Program-made: the position numbers and the translations under genes | From: Archangium sp. | Lineage (GTDB): Bacteria; Myxococcota; Myxococcia; Myxococcales; Myxococcaceae | NCBI GenBank assembly: GCA_022843845.1 | Contig: JALHMW010000002.1 | Coordinates: 27,559 to 91,558, forward strand | DNA: 64,000 nucleotides | Direction: 5' to 3' | The notes under the pieces: generated by a model | The model's database searches: none | The model's input: the letters and a program-made list of their open reading frames with translations, nothing else | What the model was told of the DNA's origin: nothing | Shown: piece by piece, positions 43,883-52,934 of the stretch | Position numbering within the stretch: the stretch's first letter is position 1 | Layout: each line of letters begins with the position of its first letter

Positions 43883-44056
43883 CCTGCACTCGCCCTGCCG
43901 ATCTCCATTGCGAGCGGAACCGTGCGGAAAGACGACGGTCTTACCTTGACCGACAGGGGTGAGATCGGCGAAACTCCGCGCCCTTGAACTGGGCATCGCT
44001 GGCACTCGGCCACCAACGCCCACCACTGCTGCAACGAAGTCAGGAAGGCCCAACCG
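43883..44056 (+). promoter_or_regulatory. Intergenic region upstream of the ArsA operon
   Basis: 174 bases with no coding frame. It should contain the promoter of the four-gene operon starting at 44057. A TTGACC lies near 43953 but no convincing -10 box follows at the right distance. Nothing else recognised. Confidence 0.3.
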
Positions 44057-45991
44057 ATGGCTGACGGACCCGTGCTCCACTTCTTTGCTGGAAAGGGCGG
44101 CGCTGGCAAGACCACCCTTGCCACTGCCCACGCGCTCAACGTGCTCGAGGACAACGGAAAAGCCAGAGTCCTCCTCGTGTCTCTCGAGGCCGACGGTGGA
44201 GTGGCCGATCTGATCAAGAAGAAGCTCTCGTCGAAGCCGACGAAGCTGCTGCCTGGCAAAGGGCCGGGCGGGCTGTCGGCGCTGGAGCTCGATCTCGAAG
44301 AGCTTGGAGCCGCGTTCAACAAGACGTGGCGGCCGGCGCTGCTCGGCTCGGCGCAGAAGGGCGCGCTGCTCTCTGACGAAGACGTGAAGAAGGTGCTCGA
44401 GACCAGCACCGCGCAGATGGGCGAGGTCGCCGCGCTCTTCCACCTCATCGAGCTCGCCGAAGGCACCGAGTGGGACGCGATCGTCGTCGACGGCTTCTCG
44501 ACGTCGCACGCGCTGCGCTTCCTCGAGCACCCGACCAATTTGCGGAAGTTGATCGCGCTCCTGCGGGGCGAGCGTCACGGCCGCCCGTCGAAGAACGTGG
44601 TGCGACCGCCGATGACGGTCGACGAGTTCGCGACGAAGTGTGACGCGGCGCTGGCGTTCCTCAAGAACCCGAAGCGCTTCGCCCTGCACGTGTGCACCAT
44701 CGCCGAGCCGGTCGCCGAGGCGCAGACCCGGCTGTTCTTCAAGGTGCTCGGAGAGCGCGGCATTCCCGTCGACGAGATCGTCGCGGACCTGATCGAAGAC
44801 GGAAAGATCAGCCGTGAGGTCGCCAACCGCCGCGGCCTGCAGGCGCCCCACGTGCGCAAGTACCAGACGATGCACCAGAAGGTCGCGCTGCTGCACCGGC
44901 GCATCGTCGGCCCGCGTGGCCTCGACGAGGTGAAGAAGTTCGGCCGTGAGTGGGCGAGCGGGAAAGAGACGAAGGCCCTGCAGTTCAGCGCAGGCGAAGG
45001 CCCGCCGGCGCTGGTGCGTGCGCCCTCGATGCCGCCGATCGCTGCGCCGCCGCTGCCGCCGACGCGCTTCATCTTCTTCCTGGGTGGTGGTGGCGTCGGC
45101 AAGTCGTCGTGCGCTGCTGCTGCGGCCGTCACGTTGACCGAGAAGGAAGGGCCGGTGCTCCTCCTCTCGACCGATCCGTCGCACTCGTTGTCCGACGTGC
45201 TCGTCAGCCGCCTCACCGATACCGAGACCCAGGTGAAGGGCACCAAGGGCCTGTACGCGCGCGAGATCGACTTCGCGAACTGGTACGGCAACCTGAAGAA
45301 GAAGTTGAAGGAGCTCGCCGAGCCGATGTTCGGGCCCGAGGCCAAGGGCGAGACCTTCGCGCAGGACCGCGAGATCTTCCGCAACCTCTTCGATCTCGCG
45401 CCGATCGGCATGGACGAGCTGGCCGCCATGACGGCGCTCACCGACGCGCTGGTGCAGGAGCGCTTCAAGCGCATCGTCATCGACCCGGCTCCGGCAGGGA
45501 ACACGCTGCGGGTGCTCGAGGTGCCGGCCATCGCCCGCACGTGGTTCCAGGCGATTCACGCCATCGCGACCAAGTACAAGGCCAAGGGCGGGCAGGCGCT
45601 GGCCACCTGGTGTGAGGCGCAGCTCAAGCACATCGATCGGTTCGAGAAGGCCCTCCTCAACCCAGCCGAGTGTCGCTTCGTCGTCGTCACGCGCGGAGAA
45701 GATCTCGGCGTGCCGCAGGCCGAGCGTCAGGTCGAGTACCTCAAGGCGAAGAAGCTGCCGTTCGAGCGCGTGCTGGTGAACCGGGTGCTCCCCAAGACGA
45801 CCGGCTGCACCGTCACCGAAGAGCGTCGCAAGAACCAGCTCGAGACCGCGCGGGTCATCGAGAAGAAGATCGGCGTACCCGTCACCCTGGCTCCCGAGCT
45901 CGGCCGTCACCCGGCCAGCTTGCGTGCGCTCAAGGAGTTCCGGACGTCGTGGTACGCCGTGACGCCCACCGCCAAGATCAAGGCCGCCTGA
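44057..45991 (+). CDS. Twin ArsA/GET3-type ATPase
   Basis: 644 aa with two tandem ArsA-like domains joined by a Pro-rich linker (PSMPPIAAPPLPP, near 322-335). Domain 1 has the deviant Walker A GKGGAGKTT with the signature Lys. Domain 2 reads GGGGVGKSS, lacking that Lys, but keeps TDPSHSLSD and IDPAPAGNTLRVLE. No CxxC of GET3 and no clear metal-binding Cys triplet of arsenite pumps is seen, and no arsB/arsR is near. It may be an asymmetric dimer-like switch ATPase. Followed after 13 bases by a nucleoside kinase. Confidence 0.85.
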   Translation: MADGPVLHFFAGKGGAGKTTLATAHALNVLEDNGKARVLLVSLEADGGVADLIKKKLSSKPTKLLPGKGPGGLSALELDLEELGAAFNKTWRPALLGSAQKGALLSDEDVKKVLETSTAQMGEVAALFHLIELAEGTEWDAIVVDGFSTSHALRFLEHPTNLRKLIALLRGERHGRPSKNVVRPPMTVDEFATKCDAALAFLKNPKRFALHVCTIAEPVAEAQTRLFFKVLGERGIPVDEIVADLIEDGKISREVANRRGLQAPHVRKYQTMHQKVALLHRRIVGPRGLDEVKKFGREWASGKETKALQFSAGEGPPALVRAPSMPPIAAPPLPPTRFIFFLGGGGVGKSSCAAAAAVTLTEKEGPVLLLSTDPSHSLSDVLVSRLTDTETQVKGTKGLYAREIDFANWYGNLKKKLKELAEPMFGPEAKGETFAQDREIFRNLFDLAPIGMDELAAMTALTDALVQERFKRIVIDPAPAGNTLRVLEVPAIARTWFQAIHAIATKYKAKGGQALATWCEAQLKHIDRFEKALLNPAECRFVVVTRGEDLGVPQAERQVEYLKAKKLPFERVLVNRVLPKTTGCTVTEERRKNQLETARVIEKKIGVPVTLAPELGRHPASLRALKEFRTSWYAVTPTAKIKAA

Positions 45992-46004
45992 GCCCGGGGC
46001 GCAC

Positions 46005-46619
46005 GTGGCTCGCACCAAGTTCATCGCAATCGCCGGGAACATCGGCGCCGGGAAGACCGAGCTGACGGCATTTCTCTGCCGCAAGTACGGGCTCAAGCCG
46101 TTCTACGAACCGAACGATCAGAACCCGTACCTCGAAGACTTCTACAAGGACATGAAGACCTGGGCGTTCCGCTCCCAGATCTTCTTCCTTACCCACAAGT
46201 TCCGCCTGCACCGCGAGCTCGAGCGTGAGGCCGGCACGGCCCTGCAGGATCGAACCATCTACGAAGACGCCGAGATCTTCGCCCGCAACCTCGCGCGCCA
46301 GAAGCACATCGATCGCCGCGACTGGCAGACGTACTGGGAGCTCTACGAGACGATCGCCGCGGCGCTGAAGCCGCCCGATCTGATGATCTACCTGCGCTGC
46401 CCCGTGAAGACGCTGAAGCAACGCATCAAGCTCCGCGGCCGCAAGATGGAGCAGGACATTCCAACGCCGTACCTGAAGCGGCTCAACGATCTCTACGAGG
46501 ACTGGTTCAAGCGCTACACGATGTCGCCTGTGCTCGTGCTGCCCACCGACACGCTCGATTACGTGACCGACCTCGTCGACCGCGCCGATCTCTTCAAGCA
46601 GATCGAGAAGCACCTGTGA
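46005..46619 (+). CDS. Deoxynucleoside kinase
   Basis: 204 aa, GTG start. P-loop GNIGAGKTE, substrate segment YEPNDQNPYLEDFY, the DRT motif (QDRTIYEDAEIF) and the lid region RGRKMEQDIP all match the dNK/dGK-dAK family, which phosphorylates deoxynucleosides for nucleotide salvage. Base specificity cannot be read. Its stop overlaps the GTG of the next gene. Confidence 0.9.
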   Translation: MARTKFIAIAGNIGAGKTELTAFLCRKYGLKPFYEPNDQNPYLEDFYKDMKTWAFRSQIFFLTHKFRLHRELEREAGTALQDRTIYEDAEIFARNLARQKHIDRRDWQTYWELYETIAAALKPPDLMIYLRCPVKTLKQRIKLRGRKMEQDIPTPYLKRLNDLYEDWFKRYTMSPVLVLPTDTLDYVTDLVDRADLFKQIEKHL

Positions 46620-47833
46620 GCGACCTGGCGACCACGATGCGTGACGTCTACGTGCTCGCGACGCTCGACACCGAGCCCGTCAAGGAAGACGTCGTGCGAG
46701 AGGCCTTCGCTGGCGACGAGGTCGAGCTCGTCTTCGGAGAGGGCGACTGTCTGTTCTCGGTGCGCGCCGACGACTCGCAGGTCGACGTCATCTTCGAGGT
46801 GCGCGACAGCCCGCTGGGGTGGACTCCCGAGCTGCTCATCGGCACGCCCGAGCTTCGCAAGACGCTCGAGACCGCGCGCGGCTTCTACCGGGTGCGCTAC
46901 GTGCCGGGGAAACCGCAGCAGACGATGGCCGTCTTCGAGGCGCTGTGGACCGTGCGGGGCTTGATGGATCTGATGGAGGCGGTCTGCGTCGACGTCACCG
47001 CCTTCCGCATGCACTCGATGAACGACGTCGAAGAGATCACCGAGCTCGACTTCGACATTCGTGATCACGTCACCATCCACGCGATGCCGATGCACGGCGG
47101 CGTGGTGGAAGAGGGCAACACGGCGATGTGGGTGCATACCCATGGGCTCGCCAAGTTCGGCACGCTCGACGTCGAGGCCTTCAACATTCAGGAAGACGAT
47201 CTGCCCGCCGCAGAGACGTTCCTTCACGAGCTGTGCACCGATCTCGCCTTCGGCCAGGGGCCCACGATGCGGGCGATCGTGTCGACGAGCGTAGGGCGGC
47301 AGTTCACCCTCGTGCCGAGCGAAGAGGCGCGTACCAACCTGCCTGGCGTCGATCCCGAGCTGTTCGAAGGGCACGACGCGCAGATGGTGTCGATCGTCTC
47401 GCCCGAGGGGCGACACTCGATCGGCGAGATGCTGGAGCAGTATCGCGATCGTTTCGAAGAAGAGACCGAAGAAGAGGCCGCGAACCTGCGGTCGCTCGCC
47501 GACAGGCTGTTGCCGCTCTTCAAGGCCCGCTTCCTCCGTAAGGGGTTGATGGAGCCGCTCGGCTTCGTGGTGCGGGCTCCGTTCGAGGTGCACCCCGACG
47601 GCGAAGACGAAGAAGCCGGGGACGAGCAGCTGTGGGCCGAGGTGATCACCTGGGACGACGAGAAGGTGATCGGCCGGCTGGTCGATGGTGGCGAGACGAC
47701 GACGGAGTGGCGCAAGGGCGCGCACGTCGAGATCGACGAGTCTCAGATCAACGCGCTGGCAGTGACTCGCGATGGGCGTACGTTGGAGCCGCAGGAGCTC
47801 CACGCGCTGCTCCAGCAAGAGCTCCCAGCGTGA
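46616..47833 (+). CDS. DUF4026/DUF2314-like protein
   Basis: 405 aa, acidic and cytosolic. The middle (VCVDVTAFRMHSMNDVEEITELDF; HAMPMHGGVVEEGNTAMWVHTHGLAKFG; FNIQEDDLPAAETFLHELC) resembles DUF4026-type proteins. The last 60 residues (LWAEVITWDDEKVIGRLVDGG ... KGAHVEIDESQI) resemble DUF2314, a small barrel-like domain. The His-rich WVHTHG could bind a metal. Function unknown. Coupled by GTGA to the kinase upstream; the FHA gene follows after 25 bases. Confidence 0.65.
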   Translation: MSDLATTMRDVYVLATLDTEPVKEDVVREAFAGDEVELVFGEGDCLFSVRADDSQVDVIFEVRDSPLGWTPELLIGTPELRKTLETARGFYRVRYVPGKPQQTMAVFEALWTVRGLMDLMEAVCVDVTAFRMHSMNDVEEITELDFDIRDHVTIHAMPMHGGVVEEGNTAMWVHTHGLAKFGTLDVEAFNIQEDDLPAAETFLHELCTDLAFGQGPTMRAIVSTSVGRQFTLVPSEEARTNLPGVDPELFEGHDAQMVSIVSPEGRHSIGEMLEQYRDRFEEETEEEAANLRSLADRLLPLFKARFLRKGLMEPLGFVVRAPFEVHPDGEDEEAGDEQLWAEVITWDDEKVIGRLVDGGETTTEWRKGAHVEIDESQINALAVTRDGRTLEPQELHALLQQELPA

Positions 47834-47858
47834 CCGTCAGAGAACCGGGAGGACGAAC

Positions 47859-49556
47859 GTGGCTGCACTGCTGCTGTTGACGGGCCCTCAGGCAGGTCGG
47901 CGTCACGAGGTCACCGGTGAGGTGATCATCGGGCGCAGCCCGTCGTGCACGATCAGCCTCGAAGACGCCAAGGTGTCGCGCCGGCACGTTCGGCTCGCGC
48001 TCGAAGGCGGCGAGGCGCGCGTCAGCGATCTCGGCAGCCGCAATGGCACGGTCGTCAACGGTGAGAAGATCGAAGCCGAGATGGTGCTGTTGCCGGGCGA
48101 TCGGCTGCAGGTCGGCGACTCGACGATCCTCTTCGAGCCGACGGCGCGTGCGTCGCTGGCTGATCGTGCGGGGCTCGGAGAGATCTCGGGCTCGCCGGTC
48201 GAAGAGCTTCTTCCCGCGGCGGGTCCGGTCGCCGGGCTGTACCACTCGGGGGTCGCGCTGCTGTCGGCCACGAGTGAGGCCATGGTGCTGCGCCGCGCGG
48301 CGGAAGAGCTCTCCCGCGGCGTGAACTCCGACAAGGCTGCCGCGCTGCTCGGCGGCACCGATGGGCTTCTGACGGCCGCCGTCGTCGGCGCCGAGAAGGT
48401 CGAAGTGCCCCGCGCCATGGTTCGCGCGGCGCTCGAGCGGAAAGAGGCGAGCATCGCGGGTGGGGTGTTGGTGGCTCCCTTGATCGCGTCGGGTGGCGCG
48501 CCGTTCGGCATTCTCTACGCGGAGCGGCCCGAGCCATTCGGCCCCGAGGAGCAGCGGACGATCACGGCGCTCGGCCGGCTGACTGGTGAGGCCTGCACGG
48601 CGTTGCGCGCGCGGCAGGATCCGGGCCGCCAGGTGTTCTTGATCGGCTCCTCACGCCAGTTCCGCAAGACGGTGGAGCAGGCCCGTCGCGCAGCGTCGAC
48701 GGCCGAGACGACGATCGTCTGGGGCGAGTTCGGGACCGGCCGCCTGCAGATGGCCGAGTACATCCACTCGCGTTCGCCGCGGGCGCTGGGGCCGTTCATC
48801 GTCGTCGACTGCCGCAAGCACCCGAGCCTCGTCGAAGAGACGCTGTTCGGCCGCACCAGCGCGCCGGGTGTTCCTCCGGCCAGCTCGGCGCTGCTCGAGG
48901 CCGATGGTGGGACGCTGGTGTTGCAGCAGATCGAGTCGCTCCCGCGGCATGCAGCGGAGCGCCTGGCCCGGCTCGTGTCCCGTCGGGTCGCGCCGTCGCG
49001 GCAGGGTGGCGAAGAGGCCGTCGACGTCCGGTTCATGGTGACGTGCGACGCGCCGCTGCAGACGTTGCTGTCGCGTGGAGAGATCGACGGCGAGCTGGCG
49101 AAGGTGCTCACTGGCACCGAGCTCGAGACGCTGCCGCTGAGGGATCGCCGCCCTGACGTGCTCCAGCTGTTCGAGCACTTCGCGGTGCGCGCGGCGCAGG
49201 CTCGCCGCAAGGAAGCGCCGCTGCTCACGCCCGATGCCCGGCGAGTGCTCGTCGACTACGACTGGCCGCTGAACGTCGAGGAGCTCCGGGGCGTCAGCGA
49301 GCGGCTGGCCTTGCTGTACGCGGGCAGTGAAGTGACGGCGCTGGTGCTGCCGCCCGAGGTGCAGACCGGCGCGACGCAGGGCCCCCTGACGCTTGCGGCG
49401 CGGGTGCAACGGCTCGAGCGTGACGCGATCGCCGAGGCGCTGCGGACGGCGCGTGGGAAGAAGATCAAAGCCGCTGCGCTGCTGGGCATCTCGCGCCCGA
49501 CGCTCGACAAGAAGATCGAGGACTACCAGCTGGTCGTCGAGAAGCGCCGCGGCTGA
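47859..49556 (+). CDS. FHA-GAF-AAA+-Fis regulator with degenerate ATPase centre
   Basis: 565 aa, GTG start with GGAGG six bases upstream. FHA domain 1-95 (IIGRSPSCTISL; VSRRHVRL; LGSRNGTVVNG), GAF-like 125-250, then an NtrC-type AAA+ region 258-490 and a Fis HTH at the end (KKIKAAALLGISRPTLDKKIEDY). Key AAA+ residues are changed: Walker A is GEFGTGR (Lys to Arg, R295), the GAFTGA sigma-54 loop is absent (SAPGVPP), and Walker B is LVLQQI (DE to QQ, 356-357). It therefore probably cannot hydrolyse ATP or activate sigma-54 and may act as a phosphothreonine-sensing DNA-binding protein. Confidence 0.85.
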   Translation: MAALLLLTGPQAGRRHEVTGEVIIGRSPSCTISLEDAKVSRRHVRLALEGGEARVSDLGSRNGTVVNGEKIEAEMVLLPGDRLQVGDSTILFEPTARASLADRAGLGEISGSPVEELLPAAGPVAGLYHSGVALLSATSEAMVLRRAAEELSRGVNSDKAAALLGGTDGLLTAAVVGAEKVEVPRAMVRAALERKEASIAGGVLVAPLIASGGAPFGILYAERPEPFGPEEQRTITALGRLTGEACTALRARQDPGRQVFLIGSSRQFRKTVEQARRAASTAETTIVWGEFGTGRLQMAEYIHSRSPRALGPFIVVDCRKHPSLVEETLFGRTSAPGVPPASSALLEADGGTLVLQQIESLPRHAAERLARLVSRRVAPSRQGGEEAVDVRFMVTCDAPLQTLLSRGEIDGELAKVLTGTELETLPLRDRRPDVLQLFEHFAVRAAQARRKEAPLLTPDARRVLVDYDWPLNVEELRGVSERLALLYAGSEVTALVLPPEVQTGATQGPLTLAARVQRLERDAIAEALRTARGKKIKAAALLGISRPTLDKKIEDYQLVVEKRRG

Positions 49557-49631
49557 GCAGACGCTGAGCTGCTGAAACGCGGCACCCGATGCTGTTCGCT
49601 CCGAGTGGTATCACCCGGGTCGGAGGCCGAA

Positions 49632-50528
49632 ATGAAGCTCGTGTTCTCAGCCGAAGTGAAGCGTGCGCAGAAGACGAAGCGTCCCCTCGTGGCGCTGGAG
49701 ACTTCGGTGCTCGCGCAGGGGCTTCCGTACCCGCGGAATCTCGAGGCCGCGCGTCGATGTGAAGCCGCCGTTCGGGAGGCGGGCGCGACGCCAGCCGCGA
49801 TGGCGGTGATTTCCGGTGTGCTCCACGTGGGCATCGACGACGCGCAAACGGAGCTGCTCGCGACGGGCAAGGGGCTGCTCAAGCTCGGCTCGCGTGATCT
49901 CGCGATCGCCGTGGCGCAGAAGCGCACGGGCGGAACGACGGTGAGCGCGACGTGCGAGCTGGCTGCGCGCGCGGGGATCAGCGTGTTCGCGACGGGTGGC
50001 CTCGGCGGCGTGCACCGCGGCGTCGCGGAGGATCTCGACATCTCGCAAGATCTGCCCGCGATCGCCCGCTGGCCGGTCGCCGTCGTCTGTGCGGGTGCGA
50101 AGTCGGTGCTCGATCTCCCCAAGACCCTCGAGCTGCTCGAGACCCTCGGTGTGCCTGTGATCGGCGTCGGTACGAATGAGCTCCCCGGGTTCTATTCACG
50201 GGAGACGGGGTTGATGCTCGAGCACTCCGTGCCGAACGCGCGCGCCGCGGCCGAGATCGTCAAGGCTCGTCATTCGCTGGAGCAGGGCGGCATCGTCTTC
50301 GCCGTCCCGCCGCCTGAGAAGACCGCGCTCCCTCGCGCCGAGATCGAGAAGCACCTGCGCGCGGCGTTGGCGCTCGGGAAGAAGAAGGGAATCTCGGGCA
50401 AGGCGGCGACGCCGTTCTTGCTCGGAGAAATGGTCCGCCGCACGAAGGGCCGCACGCTCGAAGCAAACCTGGCGCTGCTGGAAAGCAACGCGCGGTTCGC
50501 CGGGCAGTTGGCCGTCGCGATGAATTGA
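49632..50528 (+). CDS. psuG: Pseudouridine-5'-phosphate glycosidase
   Basis: Splits pseudouridine 5'-phosphate into uracil and ribose 5-phosphate in pseudouridine salvage. 298 aa, usual length. ETSVLAQGLPYPRN, RDLAIAVAQKRTGGTTVSAT, FATGGLGGVHRG and VIGVGTNELPGFYSRETG are the conserved family blocks, including the catalytic lysine region. ATG 49632 has GGAGG five bases upstream. No pseudouridine kinase (psuK) adjoins, so the kinase step must be encoded elsewhere. Confidence 0.94.
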   Translation: MKLVFSAEVKRAQKTKRPLVALETSVLAQGLPYPRNLEAARRCEAAVREAGATPAAMAVISGVLHVGIDDAQTELLATGKGLLKLGSRDLAIAVAQKRTGGTTVSATCELAARAGISVFATGGLGGVHRGVAEDLDISQDLPAIARWPVAVVCAGAKSVLDLPKTLELLETLGVPVIGVGTNELPGFYSRETGLMLEHSVPNARAAAEIVKARHSLEQGGIVFAVPPPEKTALPRAEIEKHLRAALALGKKKGISGKAATPFLLGEMVRRTKGRTLEANLALLESNARFAGQLAVAMN

Positions 50529-50547
50529 GCGACTCAGGGAGAAGCCA

Positions 50548-50616
50548 TGGCCAACGGAAGCGCAGAGGACACACTGATGCACTGGTGGCGTGGGAGCTGT
50601 CTGAAGGACCTGTGAA
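50548..50616 (+). CDS. Possible 22-residue small ORF
   Basis: ATG 50548 preceded by a GGGAGAA ribosome-binding-like sequence, encoding MANGSAEDTLMHWWRGSCLKDL. It follows psuG by 19 bases. No homology is known to me and chance cannot be excluded at this length. Confidence 0.2.
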
Positions 50617-50635
50617 GTCCGAGGGGCGTCGCTGG

Positions 50636-51706
50636 TTACCAACACCCCCGTGGCATCAGGTAGCACGTGTCCCGGCTTTCACGCGCCAGCCTCCACGCAA
50701 TGTTTCTTTTGAGCTTCGTTTCCCGTGCGCTCCGGCCGGGGAAATCGATGACGTCGAGTGCGTTGAGCATGATCGCCGCGCACTGAAGAGAGTAGGCGTC
50801 TGCGTGGAGGCATCGGTCCGCGGCATTCATGGCTCCTGGCAGGTCACCTTGTTCGAAGAGCCTCAGCGCCGTCAGCTCGGCCTGTTGGTCGGGCCGCCGA
50901 AAGAAGCGAGTGCGGGAGGGCACCGCCGAGAAGATCAGGTCGCCCACGCGCAGGTGCTCGCTCGTCCCCCTCATGTTCCATGCGAGGAGCCGGGCCTCGA
51001 GCTTCGTTGCCGTTGCCGCATAGCGGTCGTCTCGCGCTTCGCGGGCATGCGCGCGGAGCATGGCTGCGAGCTCCACTGCGCACTTCTCGCGGCGCAGTTC
51101 AGGGTCTCCGAGGCAGTCGAACGCGATGGCGAAGGAGGTGAGGCGGTCGGTGGATGCCTGCTCGCGCATCATCGAGACAAGGAGGTCTTCGCGTTCGGTC
51201 GGTGGAACGAGCGCCTGGGCCGGGACGAGTCGTCTGGACGACGAGCTCGCTGGCGGCACCTCGCGGGCGAACCCGCCGAGGGACTCCCCGAGCGCCACCG
51301 CCACAACGCCGAGGATCGTCGAGACGAGCAGGGCCTGTCTGAAGCGAGTGCCCCAGCCCGGTTTCGGCTCTCGAGCGGGCGCGACGGGCTGAAGGTCTTC
51401 GGGTTGCAGCTGGAGCGCCCATGGGTAGCCAGCTCTCTGGACCGCGGCCACCACGGTTGGGCGAAGCGTCACGCCATGCGCCACGGTGCACCCGAACGCG
51501 GGGTCATCGAGCAGCTGGACGAGGCGGACCGCGCTGAAGCGCAGTTGGCTGGGAGAGGCCGTTTCGAGCCGCCTGATCATGCGTGGTGCGTCGAGCTCGA
51601 GCGTATCAGGCGACCTCTCGAGGTCGTTGGCGAGGTCCCAGCACGCCGACGCTTCCTCGTCCTGGCCGATCAGGCTCGCCGCGGTCCGCGTGGTGACGGT
51701 CGTCAT
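50636..51706 (-). CDS. Hypothetical single-pass membrane protein
   Basis: 356 aa. The N-terminal ~120 residues are soluble and helical (ACWDLANDLERSPDTLEL; LRFSAVRLVQLLDDP). A single hydrophobic helix (ALLVSTILGVVAVALGESLGGF) follows at ~125-147, then a soluble helical C-terminal part that could be periplasmic, with paired Cys (AFDCLGDPELRREKC; RCLHADAYSLQC). Arrangement resembles anti-sigma or regulator proteins with a cytosolic head, but no family is recognised. No operon partner. Confidence 0.65.
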   Translation of the reverse strand: MTTVTTRTAASLIGQDEEASACWDLANDLERSPDTLELDAPRMIRRLETASPSQLRFSAVRLVQLLDDPAFGCTVAHGVTLRPTVVAAVQRAGYPWALQLQPEDLQPVAPAREPKPGWGTRFRQALLVSTILGVVAVALGESLGGFAREVPPASSSSRRLVPAQALVPPTEREDLLVSMMREQASTDRLTSFAIAFDCLGDPELRREKCAVELAAMLRAHAREARDDRYAATATKLEARLLAWNMRGTSEHLRVGDLIFSAVPSRTRFFRRPDQQAELTALRLFEQGDLPGAMNAADRCLHADAYSLQCAAIMLNALDVIDFPGRSARETKLKRNIAWRLARESRDTCYLMPRGCW

Positions 51707-51804
51707 CGTTTCACCACAGCATGACCGCGCGCTTCGCTCTGCGGAAGGCCCCCTCCTGACTCTGAAAACTCGTCAGCACGTCATCCCCGGGGCAAAACCA
51801 CGAG

Positions 51805-52881
51805 GTGGATCGCACGCTCTCGGCGCCCGGCAAGCTCTTCCTCGCAGGGGAGTACTCGGTGCTGTGGGGCGGGATCGCCCGGGTGCTCGCGGTCGGACCA
51901 AGGACCCGCGCCTTCGTTCGCCGCCGCCCTGATCGCCGAGTCGACGTGTTGCTCGCTGAAGGCCGTCTCTCGGGAGCGACGACGCCGCTCGGCGCCAGGT
52001 GGGACTCGCCGCCGTCTCCGTCCTTCCACTTCGTCGCGCGCACGATCGATCTCGCGATGCGCGCGATGGCGCAAGACGGCCCGGGGTTCTCGATTGCGTT
52101 CGAAGCGTCTCCGACGTCCAACGGCCTGAAGCTCGGCTTCGGCTCGAGCGCGCGCGCGTGTGTGCTCGCGGCCGAGGCGTGCCGCACCGTCATGGGCGCC
52201 TCATTCGACGCGCTCAAGCTCGCGCTCGTCGCTCACGCCTCGGCCCAGGGCGGGAAGGGGAGCGGCGCCGACGTCGCGGCCTGCTTCGCCGGTGACGTCG
52301 TTCGCTATCGCCGCGCTGACGTGTCGGCGCTGATCGATGCAGGCAACCGTGGCGGCTTTCAAGGTGCGCTCACCAACGCTCCGCCGATCGACGTGTGGCG
52401 CGTGACGGCACCGAAGCTGCCCATGCTCTACGTCTTCAGTGGCCAGAGCGCGTCGACGCCGGTGCTGATCTCCGAGGTCGAGCGCAGGCTCGACGTGGCG
52501 GGGAGGCAGAAGTTCGTGCTCCAGAGCGACGCGGTCGGCGGGCAGCTCGAAGAAGCGCTCGCGCGGGGCGATTTCGCTGGAACTCGCACCGCAGCGAACG
52601 AACTCCAGGAGCTCCTCTTCTCCCTCGGGCCGACGAAGACCGAGTCCCTCGAGCGCACCGTCGCCCTCGCTGCGTCAGCTGGCTGCGTCGCCAAGCAGTC
52701 AGGTGCGGGTGGCGGCGACGGGTGTCTCGTCTTCGCGCCTGATGCGCAGGCCCGCGACGCAGCGAAGGGCATGTTCGAAGCGCGTGGAATGCTCGCGATT
52801 CCGGTCACGGCAGAGGCTGGTGTTCGAGGCGAGGTGCACCCCGTGCCCGAACTCGTCCGCTGGGTCGACGCCGCGGAGTGA
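51805..52881 (+). CDS. GHMP kinase, probable phosphomevalonate or mevalonate kinase
   Basis: 358 aa, GTG start. GHMP motifs: APGKLFLAGEYSVLWGG (motif 1), the phosphate loop GFGSSARACVLA (motif 2), GGKGSGADVAA (catalytic Asp) and KQSGAGGGDGCLVF (motif 3). The combination AGEYSVL and GSGADVA best fits phosphomevalonate kinases of the mevalonate pathway, which myxobacteria use for isoprenoids. No other pathway gene is adjacent, so substrate assignment is tentative. Confidence 0.82.
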   Translation: MDRTLSAPGKLFLAGEYSVLWGGIARVLAVGPRTRAFVRRRPDRRVDVLLAEGRLSGATTPLGARWDSPPSPSFHFVARTIDLAMRAMAQDGPGFSIAFEASPTSNGLKLGFGSSARACVLAAEACRTVMGASFDALKLALVAHASAQGGKGSGADVAACFAGDVVRYRRADVSALIDAGNRGGFQGALTNAPPIDVWRVTAPKLPMLYVFSGQSASTPVLISEVERRLDVAGRQKFVLQSDAVGGQLEEALARGDFAGTRTAANELQELLFSLGPTKTESLERTVALAASAGCVAKQSGAGGGDGCLVFAPDAQARDAAKGMFEARGMLAIPVTAEAGVRGEVHPVPELVRWVDAAE

Positions 52882-52934
52882 TCTCCATGGCGCGTCATCG
52901 CTCGGAGGTGGGAGGCAGGGCTCCGCTGCGCCGC

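Noticed and set aside
44057..45991. An arsenite efflux operon
   Set aside because: No arsB, arsC, arsD or arsR nearby and no clear arsenite-binding Cys triplet.
43859..46096. A 745-codon minus-strand frame opposite the ArsA-like gene
   Set aside because: Same antisense effect; the plus strand has clear Walker motifs.
47859..49556. A functional sigma-54 activator
   Set aside because: GAFTGA is missing and Walker A and B residues are substituted.
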